Positions 25,901 through 34,924 of a DNA stretch of 64,000 nucleotides are shown here, in pieces. How positions within the stretch are numbered: the stretch's first letter is position 1; each line of letters begins with the position of its first letter. Both the position numbers and the translations under genes were made by a program. Under the pieces are notes generated by a model that saw only the letters and a list, made by a program, of their open reading frames with translations, made no database searches and was not told the DNA's origin. The DNA comes from [Phialemoniopsis] sp. UDSM-2020 (Eukaryota > Ascomycota > Sordariomycetes > Thyridiales > Thyridiaceae): the NCBI GenBank assembly GCA_018873225.1, contig JAEILZ010000004.1, positions 2,170,001-2,234,000 of the forward strand, in the 5' to 3' direction.

Positions 25901-26493
25901 ACGGCATGGCTGTTGCGAAGGCGCAGTACCCAATCGCGGAAATCACTCGGATGCTACGCTCCAAGGGAATTAATGTTCGCTTCGCCATTCACCCTGTCGC
26001 CGGCCGCATGCCTGGCCAGTGCAACGTGCTGCTCGCCGAAGCTTCGGTTCCTTATGATATCGTCCTGGAAATGGACGAGATCAATGATGACTTTGGTGAA
26101 ACCGACCTCACACTGGTGATTGGCGCCAACGATACGGTCAACCCCATTGCTCTTGAGCCAGGAAGCCCGATTGCGGGCATGCCCGTCCTACATGCTTGGA
26201 AGAGCAAGCAGGTCATTGTCATGAAAAGAGGTCTGGCAAGTGGTTACGGTAAGTCCGAGTCTCTGTTCAGTCCGCGTTGTTATTAGAATTTGGCCACTGA
26301 CAATCTACCTAGCCGATGTTCCCAATCCCATGTTCTACATGCCTGGAACACGCATGCTGTTTGGAGATGCCAAGACTACTTGCGACGGTAAGTCATTACT
26401 CCCTACCGCAGACCTTGGCTGCCGCCCCTTTCAACCCTTTTACTAACCATTCACTATGTAGCCATCAAATCCGCGCTCGAGTCTCGAAATTGA
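22919..26493 (+). CDS. NNT: NAD(P) transhydrogenase, mitochondrial
   Basis: Inner-membrane enzyme that couples proton re-entry to hydride transfer from NADH to NADP+, supplying matrix NADPH. Exons 22919-23015, 23108-26248, 26313-26387 and 26462-26493; 1,114 residues. The first about 100 residues are basic and Ser/Thr-rich with few acidic residues, as in a mitochondrial presequence. Domain I starts near residue 109 ([20 protein letters not shown]), with the Rossmann motif [20 protein letters not shown] near 280. An Ala/Pro-rich linker ([17 protein letters not shown]) leads into domain II with about 12-14 membrane helices (residues about 511-924). Domain III holds [12 protein letters not shown] near 964, [21 protein letters not shown] and the C-terminal [20 protein letters not shown] completed by two small exons. 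The dI-dII-dIII order is that of animal NNT. Identity is very secure. Confidence 0.97.
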
Positions 26494-27224
26494 TCAGCCA
26501 AGAACCGTATACCCGACTTTGACAACCTTTCACCGCACTGTAAATGTCCAATCTGGTCCGCGTTTTCCGTGTTGTACCTAGACTACAAAAGAACTACAGC
26601 ATTACACTAGATGGAATGTCATTTACCACTTCTAGACATGAGCGACCAAATCCGCTCCCTTGCATTGGCTGGCTCGCTATTTTCCCCACTTGTTTGCCCT
26701 TTTCCAGTCTCCTTATGTTTTCTGCTGGACGACGGGTCTCCTGATTTACCATTGATTTCCATTGTCGACGGCCAGCCCTTTCCTTCTTTGTAGATGAGTG
26801 TCATGCTGGAGCACGCGGGTAACAGTCGATCCGGATCGTTCGCTTGAACCTTTCCTTTTGCCAGTATATAACAGTGGTGATCGAGTGTGCACGCAGAAGG
26901 CGCAATCAGGTCATTGAAACGTTTCATCAAAACTCATGATCGCAATGTCAAGTCGTGTTAAATTTGTCGGGACTGGGAATAGCACTATTCGGCATGCTAA
27001 ACATTTGCACGTCTGCTGGATAATGTCGCCGCCATGTGGCATCGTTTCCACAGATACAGTCCTTGGTCAGGTGTCGTGCCAATTAGAATCGCGCAAAGAG
27101 AAGGGATAGACCAGTCCAGTCGAGTTCAGAGTTCTATTCGAGGATACTGGCCATCTTGGGGCTCCTATTTACAAGCTCTCAACTATTCGATACAACACAC
27201 GCCCTTTCTCCAACTCTCGCCTAT
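26494..27224. other. Convergent 3' intergenic region
   Basis: Lies between the 3' ends of NNT (+) and NDUFA12 (-). No coding signal found. Confidence 0.55.
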
Positions 27225-28083
27225 TTATTGCCTGGGCGCTGCCTCGGGTATCCAGGCCGAGATCTTTGGCTTCGTCCTATTCAATGCATTAGCACCACAG
27301 TAGATGCCAGCCAGTGCAGGTCGCTAGAAGACACCACACGTGCTCATGACTTACGTGCTGTAGGGCTTGTAGGCACCACGGGTCGCCGTGTAGTTGGGGA
27401 TGTGCTTCTTGGAGGCCCAGGTGCGGTTGGTCTGGGCGATGGGGTCTTGGTTAGGAGGGGTGTCGATGCCGTACGAGATCCAGAGATGCCACAGGGGCTC
27501 GATGTGTGCACTGGGTCGACTGTGTCAGCTTGAGATCCACCCCCTCGACCATGTTCCATTCTACTGAGTTGGCAGCGGGTTAGTCGGGGTTGACGTACGC
27601 ATCATAGTCGTGCTTCTTGTAGTCGACCCATCTCGTTCGTACTGTGATGCCCGGCCCTGGTCAGTGTACTTGGTCGGTACCATGGGACGAACTATGAGTG
27701 ACGTACGCGGCAGCTCCTCGTCCATGTTCTCGTAGAACTTGTTGCCAAACTTGTCGACGCCAATCAGAGTACCAGCCTTGGTATCACCTATGTAGATGCG
27801 CCGTTAGAACCCCAGTTTGCTCCTGATCTCTGTCGCTATCGAGCACACATACCAATGTACTACATGCCCACAAAAGAGGTTCTGGGTTAGTCTTGAGTAG
27901 TATATATAGTCGAGAAACATGTTTCGGGCGATGCGACATACGTTCAATTGGTGCCAGTATTCCTAGGAGTGCGATCAAAGATTAGCCATTGAGTCCCATG
28001 CGATTGGAGGGCGGCCAGGCGAAGGAGCGTACCTTGAGGCCAATCCGGCGGATATAGCCGAGGGTTCTCGTAATGGTCGACAT
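27225..28083 (-). CDS. NDUFA12: Complex I accessory subunit NDUFA12/B17.2 (about 13.4-kDa subunit of fungi)
   Basis: Structural subunit of mitochondrial NADH:ubiquinone oxidoreductase. Seven exons: complement of 28033-28083, 27942-27962, 27853-27859, 27707-27787, 27599-27641, 27355-27510 and 27225-27276; 136 residues. It reads MSTITRTLGYIRRIGLKEYW, then HQLNYIGDTKAGTLIGVDKF, GNKFYENMDEELPLRTRWVD and YKKHDYDAAHIEPLWHLWIS; the C-terminal RGAYKPYST is extended by a last exon giving TKPKISAWIPEAAPRQ. The GTLIGVDKFGNKFYEN and RTRWVDY motifs are diagnostic. Exon 3 is only 7 nt (TACATTG) and supplies Tyr-Ile plus the first base of Gly. All introns (65-88 nt) are GT-AG and the frame closes exactly. 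It shares a 285-bp promoter with PGS1. Confidence 0.93.
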
Positions 28084-28368
28084 GATGGGCTATTCAATTG
28101 GATGCCTTGAGGTAGACCACCAGGACTGACAAGGAAGAGGTGCTCGAGGTCGAGGTCGTGGGTGATTTGAGGCACTGGGGACGGACTTGCTTGGACTTGA
28201 CCAGAGATGTGGGGGAGACCGGCAAAGCCCGCAGCCAATGACAGAGCTTCGATTGGATCTCTTTATCTGTCGGGCCGGTCTGTACTTTTTTGGCGACCAG
28301 CATTGAGCTTCAATTAATTGACGTCGACTGGACTGGAGCTTCCAGTCATTGATTGATGCAGGCTCGCC
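28084..28368. promoter_or_regulatory. Bidirectional promoter of NDUFA12 and PGS1
   Basis: 285 bp separate the divergent start codons (28083 minus, 28369 plus), so both transcripts must start within it. Both products are mitochondrial inner-membrane components, so shared control is plausible. No specific factor site is claimed. Confidence 0.6.
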
Positions 28369-30054
28369 ATGATAGTCAGGTGCGTCCCAAGGTGTTCGGC
28401 GAGGATATCATCTTCGAAATGCTTGTCCAACACCCAACATAGCACCAGCACGGCCGGGGGGTTTCATGCGCCCCGGTTCCAATTCTACCACCATCATCAC
28501 CACCATCAACATCACCTCCTACACCACCGTCGCCAATTCAGCAGCAGCAGCAGCAGCACCGCAGGTGCAGTACCAACGCCGATGCAGTCGACAAACCCGG
28601 CCGTCATGCTAGCTCCTTTCATAGGCGAGCTCGACAAGATTGCGCCCTCCTTCCAGATCGATGGATCCGACGTCCGCATCCTCAAGACTCCTAGCGACTT
28701 CTACGAAACACTCAAGCTCAAGATCCGAAATGCCGAACAACGCATATTTCTGTCGACTCTTTATATTGGCAAGAGCGAGAGGGAACTCATCACCACGCTG
28801 CAAGAAACCCTGCGCGCCAAGCCTGGCGTCAAACTCTTCATCCTCACCGACGCCCTCCGGGGCACTCGCGAGGCCCCCGACCCGTCTTGCGCCTCTCTGC
28901 TGGCGCCTCTGGTCCAGGAGGTTGGATCAGAACGGGTTGAGATTCGCATGTATCACACACCAAACCTGACCGGTCTTCGCAAGCGACATGTTCCCAAGCG
29001 TATCAACGAGGGCTGGGGCCTGCAACACATGAAGCTCTACGGTGTCGATGAAGAGATCATCCTCTCTGGAGCAAACCTTTCCACCGACTACTTCACCAAT
29101 CGCCAAGACCGCTACCACCTCTTCTCTTCCAAAGACATCACCGACTACTTTTGGACCCTTCATCAGGCTGTTTCCTCCCTCAGCTTTCTGATCAGACCCA
29201 CCGACGCCTCGCCAGCCGGCTTCGAGATGCAATGGCCGACGACCAACGCCGCCCCGTCGCCGTTAGATGACCCTAAGAAGTTTGTGGCTAGCTCTACAAG
29301 ATTGATTAATGACCTAATCCATCCCAAGGCTGGAAGGTCAGCGCCTGGGACACTGGAGGACGGCAGTGGACGAGACACTCGTGTCTATGTCCTTGCTCAG
29401 ATGTCACAGTTGTTGGCACCGGACACCTCGACCGAGCTGCCCGCCATCACCCATATCCTCAAAACACTGGCGTTGCCGCAGTTTCGGGACTCATCCTGGA
29501 CTTTTACTGCGGGCTACTTCAACCCTGCGCCGTCACTGACAAAGCTCCTCCTGTCGACGGCTTCTCATAATAACACCGTGATTACGGCATCGCCCTACGC
29601 AAATGGGTTTTACCAATCTTCGGGTGTTTCTGGTCTGCTTCCAGATGCGTACACCTTCCTTGCACATAGGTTTCTCAAAGCAGTCCACCAGCACAAGCGC
29701 GACTCATCAATTACTCTGAAGGAGTGGCGTAACGGCACTGTTGGCGAGCCTGATGGTTGGACTTATCACGCCAAGGGTCTCTGGGTTACCATGCCCGGAG
29801 AGACTTCACCGTCCATTACCCTCGTGGGGAGTTCAAATTACACCAAGAGAAGCTATTCGCTCGACCTCGAGGCTAATGCTCTTATCGTCACGCGCAACGA
29901 GCAACTCGGCAAGCGCCTGTCCGAGGAGCAACGGTGGCTCCAAGACCACGCCAAGCCAATCACTCGAGAGGACTTTTCTCGGAACGACAGACGCGTCAGC
30001 TTCAAGGTGCGCGTTGCCATGTGGATCGTGCAGCTCGTCGGCGGTGCCCTCTGA
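28369..30054 (+). CDS. PGS1: CDP-diacylglycerol--glycerol-3-phosphate 3-phosphatidyltransferase
   Basis: Mitochondrial phosphatidylglycerophosphate synthase, the committed step toward phosphatidylglycerol and cardiolipin. Single exon of 561 residues. The N-terminus (to about residue 80) is Arg/Ser-rich and carries a long His-rich stretch (FYHHHHHHQHHLLHHRRQF) and a Ser run, interpreted as a presequence with low complexity. Two phospholipase-D-type HKD motifs are present: HMKLYGVDEEIILSGANLS (His220) and YHAKGLW (His467, Lys469) followed by GSSNYTKRSYSLD. Other family features are LSTLYIGKSERELITTL, LTDALRGTRE and TAGYFNPAPSLTKLLL. Length and motif order match fungal/animal Pgs1, not bacterial PgsA. 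Identity is very secure; the export signal is inferred. Confidence 0.96.
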   Translation: MIVRCVPRCSARISSSKCLSNTQHSTSTAGGFHAPRFQFYHHHHHHQHHLLHHRRQFSSSSSSTAGAVPTPMQSTNPAVMLAPFIGELDKIAPSFQIDGSDVRILKTPSDFYETLKLKIRNAEQRIFLSTLYIGKSERELITTLQETLRAKPGVKLFILTDALRGTREAPDPSCASLLAPLVQEVGSERVEIRMYHTPNLTGLRKRHVPKRINEGWGLQHMKLYGVDEEIILSGANLSTDYFTNRQDRYHLFSSKDITDYFWTLHQAVSSLSFLIRPTDASPAGFEMQWPTTNAAPSPLDDPKKFVASSTRLINDLIHPKAGRSAPGTLEDGSGRDTRVYVLAQMSQLLAPDTSTELPAITHILKTLALPQFRDSSWTFTAGYFNPAPSLTKLLLSTASHNNTVITASPYANGFYQSSGVSGLLPDAYTFLAHRFLKAVHQHKRDSSITLKEWRNGTVGEPDGWTYHAKGLWVTMPGETSPSITLVGSSNYTKRSYSLDLEANALIVTRNEQLGKRLSEEQRWLQDHAKPITREDFSRNDRRVSFKVRVAMWIVQLVGGAL

Positions 30055-30716
30055 GGCCCTCATCCACAAGGGGCGTCTTCCGTTCGACTCAATGGATAGA
30101 CCGGGCTACAGGGCCGCTCGCAGCCGATCTTTAATCCTTTGGGTAGTAGGGTCTTTACAATCCCTGAATTTGTATCAAACAGCGCAAACAAGCCTACATC
30201 AGGGCCAGAATGTCGGGTATTGTCCCGGGGCCCCGCAACAAAGCATAACACCCGCCGGGTCGAGTTCTCGGAGGCCCCTCCTCCGCCCTCGGTCCCCACA
30301 CCGCGGCGGACAAATAGGACCGTCCTGTTGCACCAGCACAGAGTTTGCCTCCTCCGCGATCTACAGCCCGTCTCGCCCCTGATATTTGTTTGCCTGGCGC
30401 CTGCCGTCACCCGGGGAGGAGGCTCTCCCCCCCATATTGCGCTGCAAGGAACGGCGCAACCTCTGCGAAGCCGATGCGCAATCTCGTCAGCGGCCCACAT
30501 AGATGATAGACGACGGGATAGGATAGCTGGATCAAAGCTCCGGGAAAACTGGAAAGCGGCATAGAATAGACTTCCTTAACCTTTGTATCATCACCGCCAG
30601 TCAATTGATAAAGGCGCGCCTTGGCTCGCCGCTGCTTCGCCTCAGCAGCCCAGAAAACACTGTTCCACACATCGACCTCGAGCCTTTGTGTTATCCATTG
30701 CCCTCTACCTTGCAAG
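30055..30716. other. Intergenic region upstream of the GH5 gene
   Basis: 3' region of PGS1 and 5' region of the endoglucanase. No gene supported and no clear TATA element recognised. Confidence 0.55.
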
Positions 30717-32311
30717 ATGAAGTTTGCTTTGCTCATTGTGGCGTCGTTGCTGTCGACAGCCTCGGCCACTATCTATTATGCCGGTGTGGCCGAGTCTGGC
30801 GGCGAGTTCGGCGTCTGGAGTGCTGATGCAACCAAGGGCACTGGCTTGCCGGGCACGTTTGGCAAGGAGTATTCCTTTATTAGCGAGACCGGGGTGGATG
30901 TGATGGTTGACCAGAACAAGGTATGCCTTGAGGTTTTCAGGATGTCTACATCGGAGAAAATTTGGGGGGGATCTGTTCCAGTTGCATGCTGATATGGAGG
31001 CCCTCGGTATCTCAGGTCAATCTTTTGCGCGTAGCCTTCCTCCTCGAGCGCATGTGCCCCCTGGCGACTGGCCTCGGCAAGACCTTCGACGAGACGCACT
31101 TTGGCCACTTCAAGGATGCAGTGGACTACGTCACCCTCAAGAAGGGGGCTTGTAAGTGATCCCTTACTCTTCTCCCATGCAGTGCGAACGTGGCACGAGT
31201 CTACCTTGACTTACACGAGAGACGACGGGAAACGACAACACAGACTGCATCCTTGATCCGCACAATTACATGCGATACAATGACCCGTCTTCCCAGCCCT
31301 TCTCGGGGTCTGTGATCGGCAATACCTCCGACTCGACCGCCGCCACGACGGCGCAGTTTGGCGAGTTCTGGGGCGAGTTGGCGGGCCGCTTCAAGGACAA
31401 CGACAAGGTCATCTTTGCGCTCATGAACGAGCCCCATGACATGCCCTCGTCGCTGCTGCTGGCCAACCTGCAGGCCGCTGTCGACGCCATCCGCGCCACG
31501 GGCGCCAAGAACATGATCATGGCGCCCGGGAACTCGTGGCAGGGCGGGCACAGCTGGACCGAGGGAGGAGCCGAGGCATCGAGCCAGTGGATCCACAAGC
31601 TGGTCGACCCGGAGAAGAACCTGGCGGTGGATGTGCACGAGTACCTGGACGAGGACTTCAGCGGCGGCCACACGGCTTGCAAGTCGGACCCGGTGAAGGG
31701 CCTGAGCGGTGTTACGGCGTGGATGAAGGTGAGCGCTCCTTGATTAGACTGTGCGTGGCGACGAAAGGCGCTGACAAGACGTGCCCGGAACAGGAACACG
31801 GCCTCAAGGGCTTCATCACCGAGTTTGGGGGCTCGAACACGACCGAGTGCCACGACATGCTGAACCAGATGCTGGATTACATGGCGGACAACGAGGAGTG
31901 GATTGGCTGGACCGCCTGGGCAGCTGGTAAGTCGTCGCCGCCCCAAGACTGAGGCACCGATCATGCTCTGGACCTACACACGCACAGGCTGACACAGAGG
32001 ATGCAGGCCCCTTTTGGGGACCAAACTCACCCTGCTGCACTGATCAGCGCCAGCTGGGAAGCCTGGAACCCGGCAGCAAGGCGGCTGATGGCAGCCCTGG
32101 GTAAGTAACACCTCACGTCTGTCAATGGCTGAGACACGCCATCGAGAGTGATTGGTCATGTGTACTGACATGGATGCTCGCCCCCTTTAGTTTGTACGAG
32201 ACTGTCTGGCTCGAGACGATCCAGAAGAAAGTGCCGGCTGAGCTGCAGTGGTCAGGCCCCGCGTCAGTCAACGGCGGCGAGCTCACGCCCAGAAAGTGCA
32301 AAAAGCATTGA
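30717..32311 (+). CDS. Secreted endo-beta-1,4-glucanase, GH5 (subfamily 5-like)
   Basis: Cellulase hydrolysing internal beta-1,4-glucan bonds outside the cell. Exons 30717-30920, 31016-31151, 31244-31728, 31794-31926, 32007-32100 and 32191-32311; 390 residues, all joins in frame. The ATG at 30717 gives a clear signal peptide (MKFALLIVASLLSTASA). The start GVAESGGEFG, VNLLRVAFLLERMCP, LDPHNYMRYN, the acid/base motif ALMNEPHDM (Glu176) and the nucleophile region GFITEFGGSN (Glu285) place it in GH5, close to fungal EglB/Cel5-type enzymes. WIGWTAWAAGPFWG is also conserved. There is no cellulose-binding module; the protein ends soon after the barrel (LTPRKCKKH). A CC pair in SPCCTDQ is unusual. 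Exact intron 1 and 4 ends are consensus-based. Confidence 0.93.
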
Positions 32312-33486
32312 AACCAAATGATGTCTTGGGAAATGTACTGTGAGAGACAGAACTGACGAGCGTCATCGCACCGATGAAAAGTTGGACGATACTGGACAGA
32401 TGTAGTAGATATGGATGGGAGTCATGCCTGGATTTGGAAGCCGAACCTACTTTGCTCGCTATCCTTGGACTTGGAACTCATGGCTCGAGGGCACAAGACA
32501 AGTATGCTGTTCCTGAAAGTAATATGGACATGATATCGGCGTTCCTGCACTGGGGTACATTACTAACGGATCACTCAATATCCGCATTTCCAAGCCTTGA
32601 GACCATCCAAGTCACGATGCAGGCCATTCAATTGATGCCAGTTGATGAGGATTAGTTGGTTACTAAGTAGGTTAGCACAACGAAAAGAAGCGAGGGCAAA
32701 AGTGGCGTGTCATCGATCACATTGGAATACGGAGTCGATTCATCGTTTCTCACTCCCTGATGTCCTGACTCGATTCTAGCGGACGATCCCATGGCGATAG
32801 CGCGCGCGTAGAGGGCCCTAGATTCGGTAACCTCAGCTTCCGCGCCCCCCCCCCCTCTACTTGCGGAGTGCTACAGATACATACATAGTAGTCTAGTAGA
32901 GCAGCAACAGCGCTGCTCATCAACAATGGATGTCTGGTGCTGGTGTAGTTATTTCCTTGTTGGTCTGCCGGATCCTCCACAGCCCGGACCACAATCCCTG
33001 CAGCCTGCCCCAGCTAATGCCCCAGGACCACTGCCGCCTTGGCGCCCATCCGAGCGACATGTTTCGTCCTGGAATGCGATTCCGGCTACCTGCTGCTCCG
33101 TTTCAACTGCTGGCCTTGAATCTGTTGCTCCCCCCTCCTCCTTTTACTAGGACGATGGGGTCCTTTGGAGACCGGAGCCCCCCGTTGCATCATCCGGCGC
33201 CGTTGCTTAGCTGCTGCGACCGGCCGTCGATCATGGCACGGATGCCCATCCATCCATCCAATACTCAGATCTCCTAGTCCAAGACAAGACCAGTTGCTCA
33301 CGTCAGAAACATCCTTAAAGGCGGCCCCATGATGCTAACGTCCCTTCTCTTGCGTGGTGGCCTGAACCAGTTCTCTCAGTCTTCTCGCCGTTGAAACGCA
33401 TCCAACTCTTGCAAGCAGGTTGTCCCGGAGTGATATTATATATTTTTAATGTATTGAGTGCGCCTTTCTCCGATGAGGCTGTCTCC
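32312..33486. other. Intergenic region
   Basis: No coding sequence supported. It holds a run of 11 C at 32845-32855 and a TATATTTTT-like stretch at about 33433-33450, 40-55 nt upstream of the next ATG. Confidence 0.55.
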
Positions 33487-34632
33487 ATGCCTCCGTTTCG
33501 CATTGTACGCTTTCCCAGCTCCTCCTCAATCCCCAGTACCTGGTGGTCGGTACCAAGGCGTCACTCCCTAAGCCCAGGGCTCCTACTCGACAATCTGGGT
33601 ATTCCCGTCATGCTTGTCCCTGTAGCGATATTGGCCGTTGTGCTCTCCGTACTTCTATCGACGTCGGATGCTGCTCCGGCCAGCTGCCTCTCGCACGATC
33701 AGCACAATCCTATTGCTGATCTATATCCCGGCAACGCGACCGGCGTCCTGAATGCTACCATAGCTGTTCTCCCCATTACGCTAGAGCTTGCTCGTCAGGT
33801 TATTCCGACGCGATACACGATCCTCGAACATGCGTACCGGGACCTGCTCCCTTCATTCCCTCAGGGCATGTATCCGCTCATCATCCAAGGAGGCCACGAC
33901 CACGACATCCAGCTCAAAGCCTACAATCTTGCTGTCCCCGACTTCTCTGTAAGTGAACTACCGACGCCGCCTTTGGGCCAGCCAGCCCGAGACCAGCAAT
34001 GCCGACTGACACTGACCCTTTGCCATCAGCGCGTTGGCTTTGAATTCCCATTCCTAGACCTCCTCGGCGACGGCCACACGTCCTTTAGCTGGCATCCGGC
34101 ACAGCTCATCTCCGCCGAGAGCCCGGACGCCATCGCAGGGTCCGAGGCGTACGGCACCCTCGTTGCGCCCGCAACCTTTGAGCCGTCATGCGATGCCTAC
34201 TCTTCGGTCGGCGGCAACCTGCTCTTCCGCGCCGCCGCCACCACGGCCGCCCCTCGTTCGTCGGCAGGCTGCAAGAGGTCCTACTTTGCCCATCTCGAGT
34301 TTACCCGACTGAGCCACGCGGATGCGGAGGCGGCGGCTCGGGCCACGTACCCGCTTGCGTTCTTCAAGAACGTCACCAACCAGCCGGCCTTTGCCAACGG
34401 CACCCAGTGCGATCAGCAGATCCGGCTCTTCGACACGGAACTCTCGCATGCGCCTTACGAGCCGCGCTTTGTCGAGGGACGCGTCGCCGCCGACATGCTA
34501 CCACTGCAGGGTAAGCTGGACTGGAGCACCGGCATTTACGGTCTGCAAGTGGCTACGCCCTTTATAGAAAACAACTACCTCGAGTGTCAGTCGCTGCAGG
34601 GATACTCCGGGGCCGACCTTCCAGGAGCTTGA
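33487..34632 (+). CDS. Conserved-looking hypothetical protein with signal/anchor segment; possible acetoacetate decarboxylase-like fold
   Basis: Not firmly recognised. Exons 33487-33948 and 34030-34632 with an 81-nt GT-AG intron (GTAAGTGAAC donor, CTGAC branch, CCATCAG acceptor) that is free of stops and a multiple of three. The ATG at 33487 is used; the next in-frame ATG (33610) would start directly at the hydrophobic segment MLVPVAILAVVLSVLLSTSD, which is either a signal peptide or a membrane anchor. The mature part has several N-glycosylation sequons (NATG, NATI, NVTN, NGTQ) and Cys residues, as expected for a secreted protein. LPITLELARQVIPTRYTILE and YPLIIQGGHDHDIQLKAYNL weakly recall fungal acetoacetate decarboxylase-like proteins. 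Without splicing it would carry a 27-residue insertion. Confidence 0.75.
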   Translation: MPPFRIVRFPSSSSIPSTWWSVPRRHSLSPGLLLDNLGIPVMLVPVAILAVVLSVLLSTSDAAPASCLSHDQHNPIADLYPGNATGVLNATIAVLPITLELARQVIPTRYTILEHAYRDLLPSFPQGMYPLIIQGGHDHDIQLKAYNLAVPDFSVSELPTPPLGQPARDQQCRLTLTLCHQRVGFEFPFLDLLGDGHTSFSWHPAQLISAESPDAIAGSEAYGTLVAPATFEPSCDAYSSVGGNLLFRAAATTAAPRSSAGCKRSYFAHLEFTRLSHADAEAAARATYPLAFFKNVTNQPAFANGTQCDQQIRLFDTELSHAPYEPRFVEGRVAADMLPLQGKLDWSTGIYGLQVATPFIENNYLECQSLQGYSGADLPGA

Positions 34633-34924
34633 GAGATGCGCGCGCCAGCTCCTGTCTTTGTCCTATTCATTGTATATACTTGACCACGTTTGATAGACAT
34701 TGCCGGGCCGTGCACCATGCCCGCAAAGGCTGTGCCAGCGACACTGGGAAGACGTTTCGGGCGCTGGCTACTATATTCCGGTCAATTCTGGAGATCAATT
34801 CGCTAATCTAGTACTGTCCTGTCGTATAGATGACATCGATAGACAAAATGGAACGCTGCACGACCTAAAGTAAGCAGGCAGTGATTTGCATCGCTGTATG
34901 GCTACAAACAGGACGCTGTGTACC
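34633..34924. other. Convergent 3' region
   Basis: 292 bp between two gene ends. Nothing seen beyond untranslated sequence. Confidence 0.5.
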
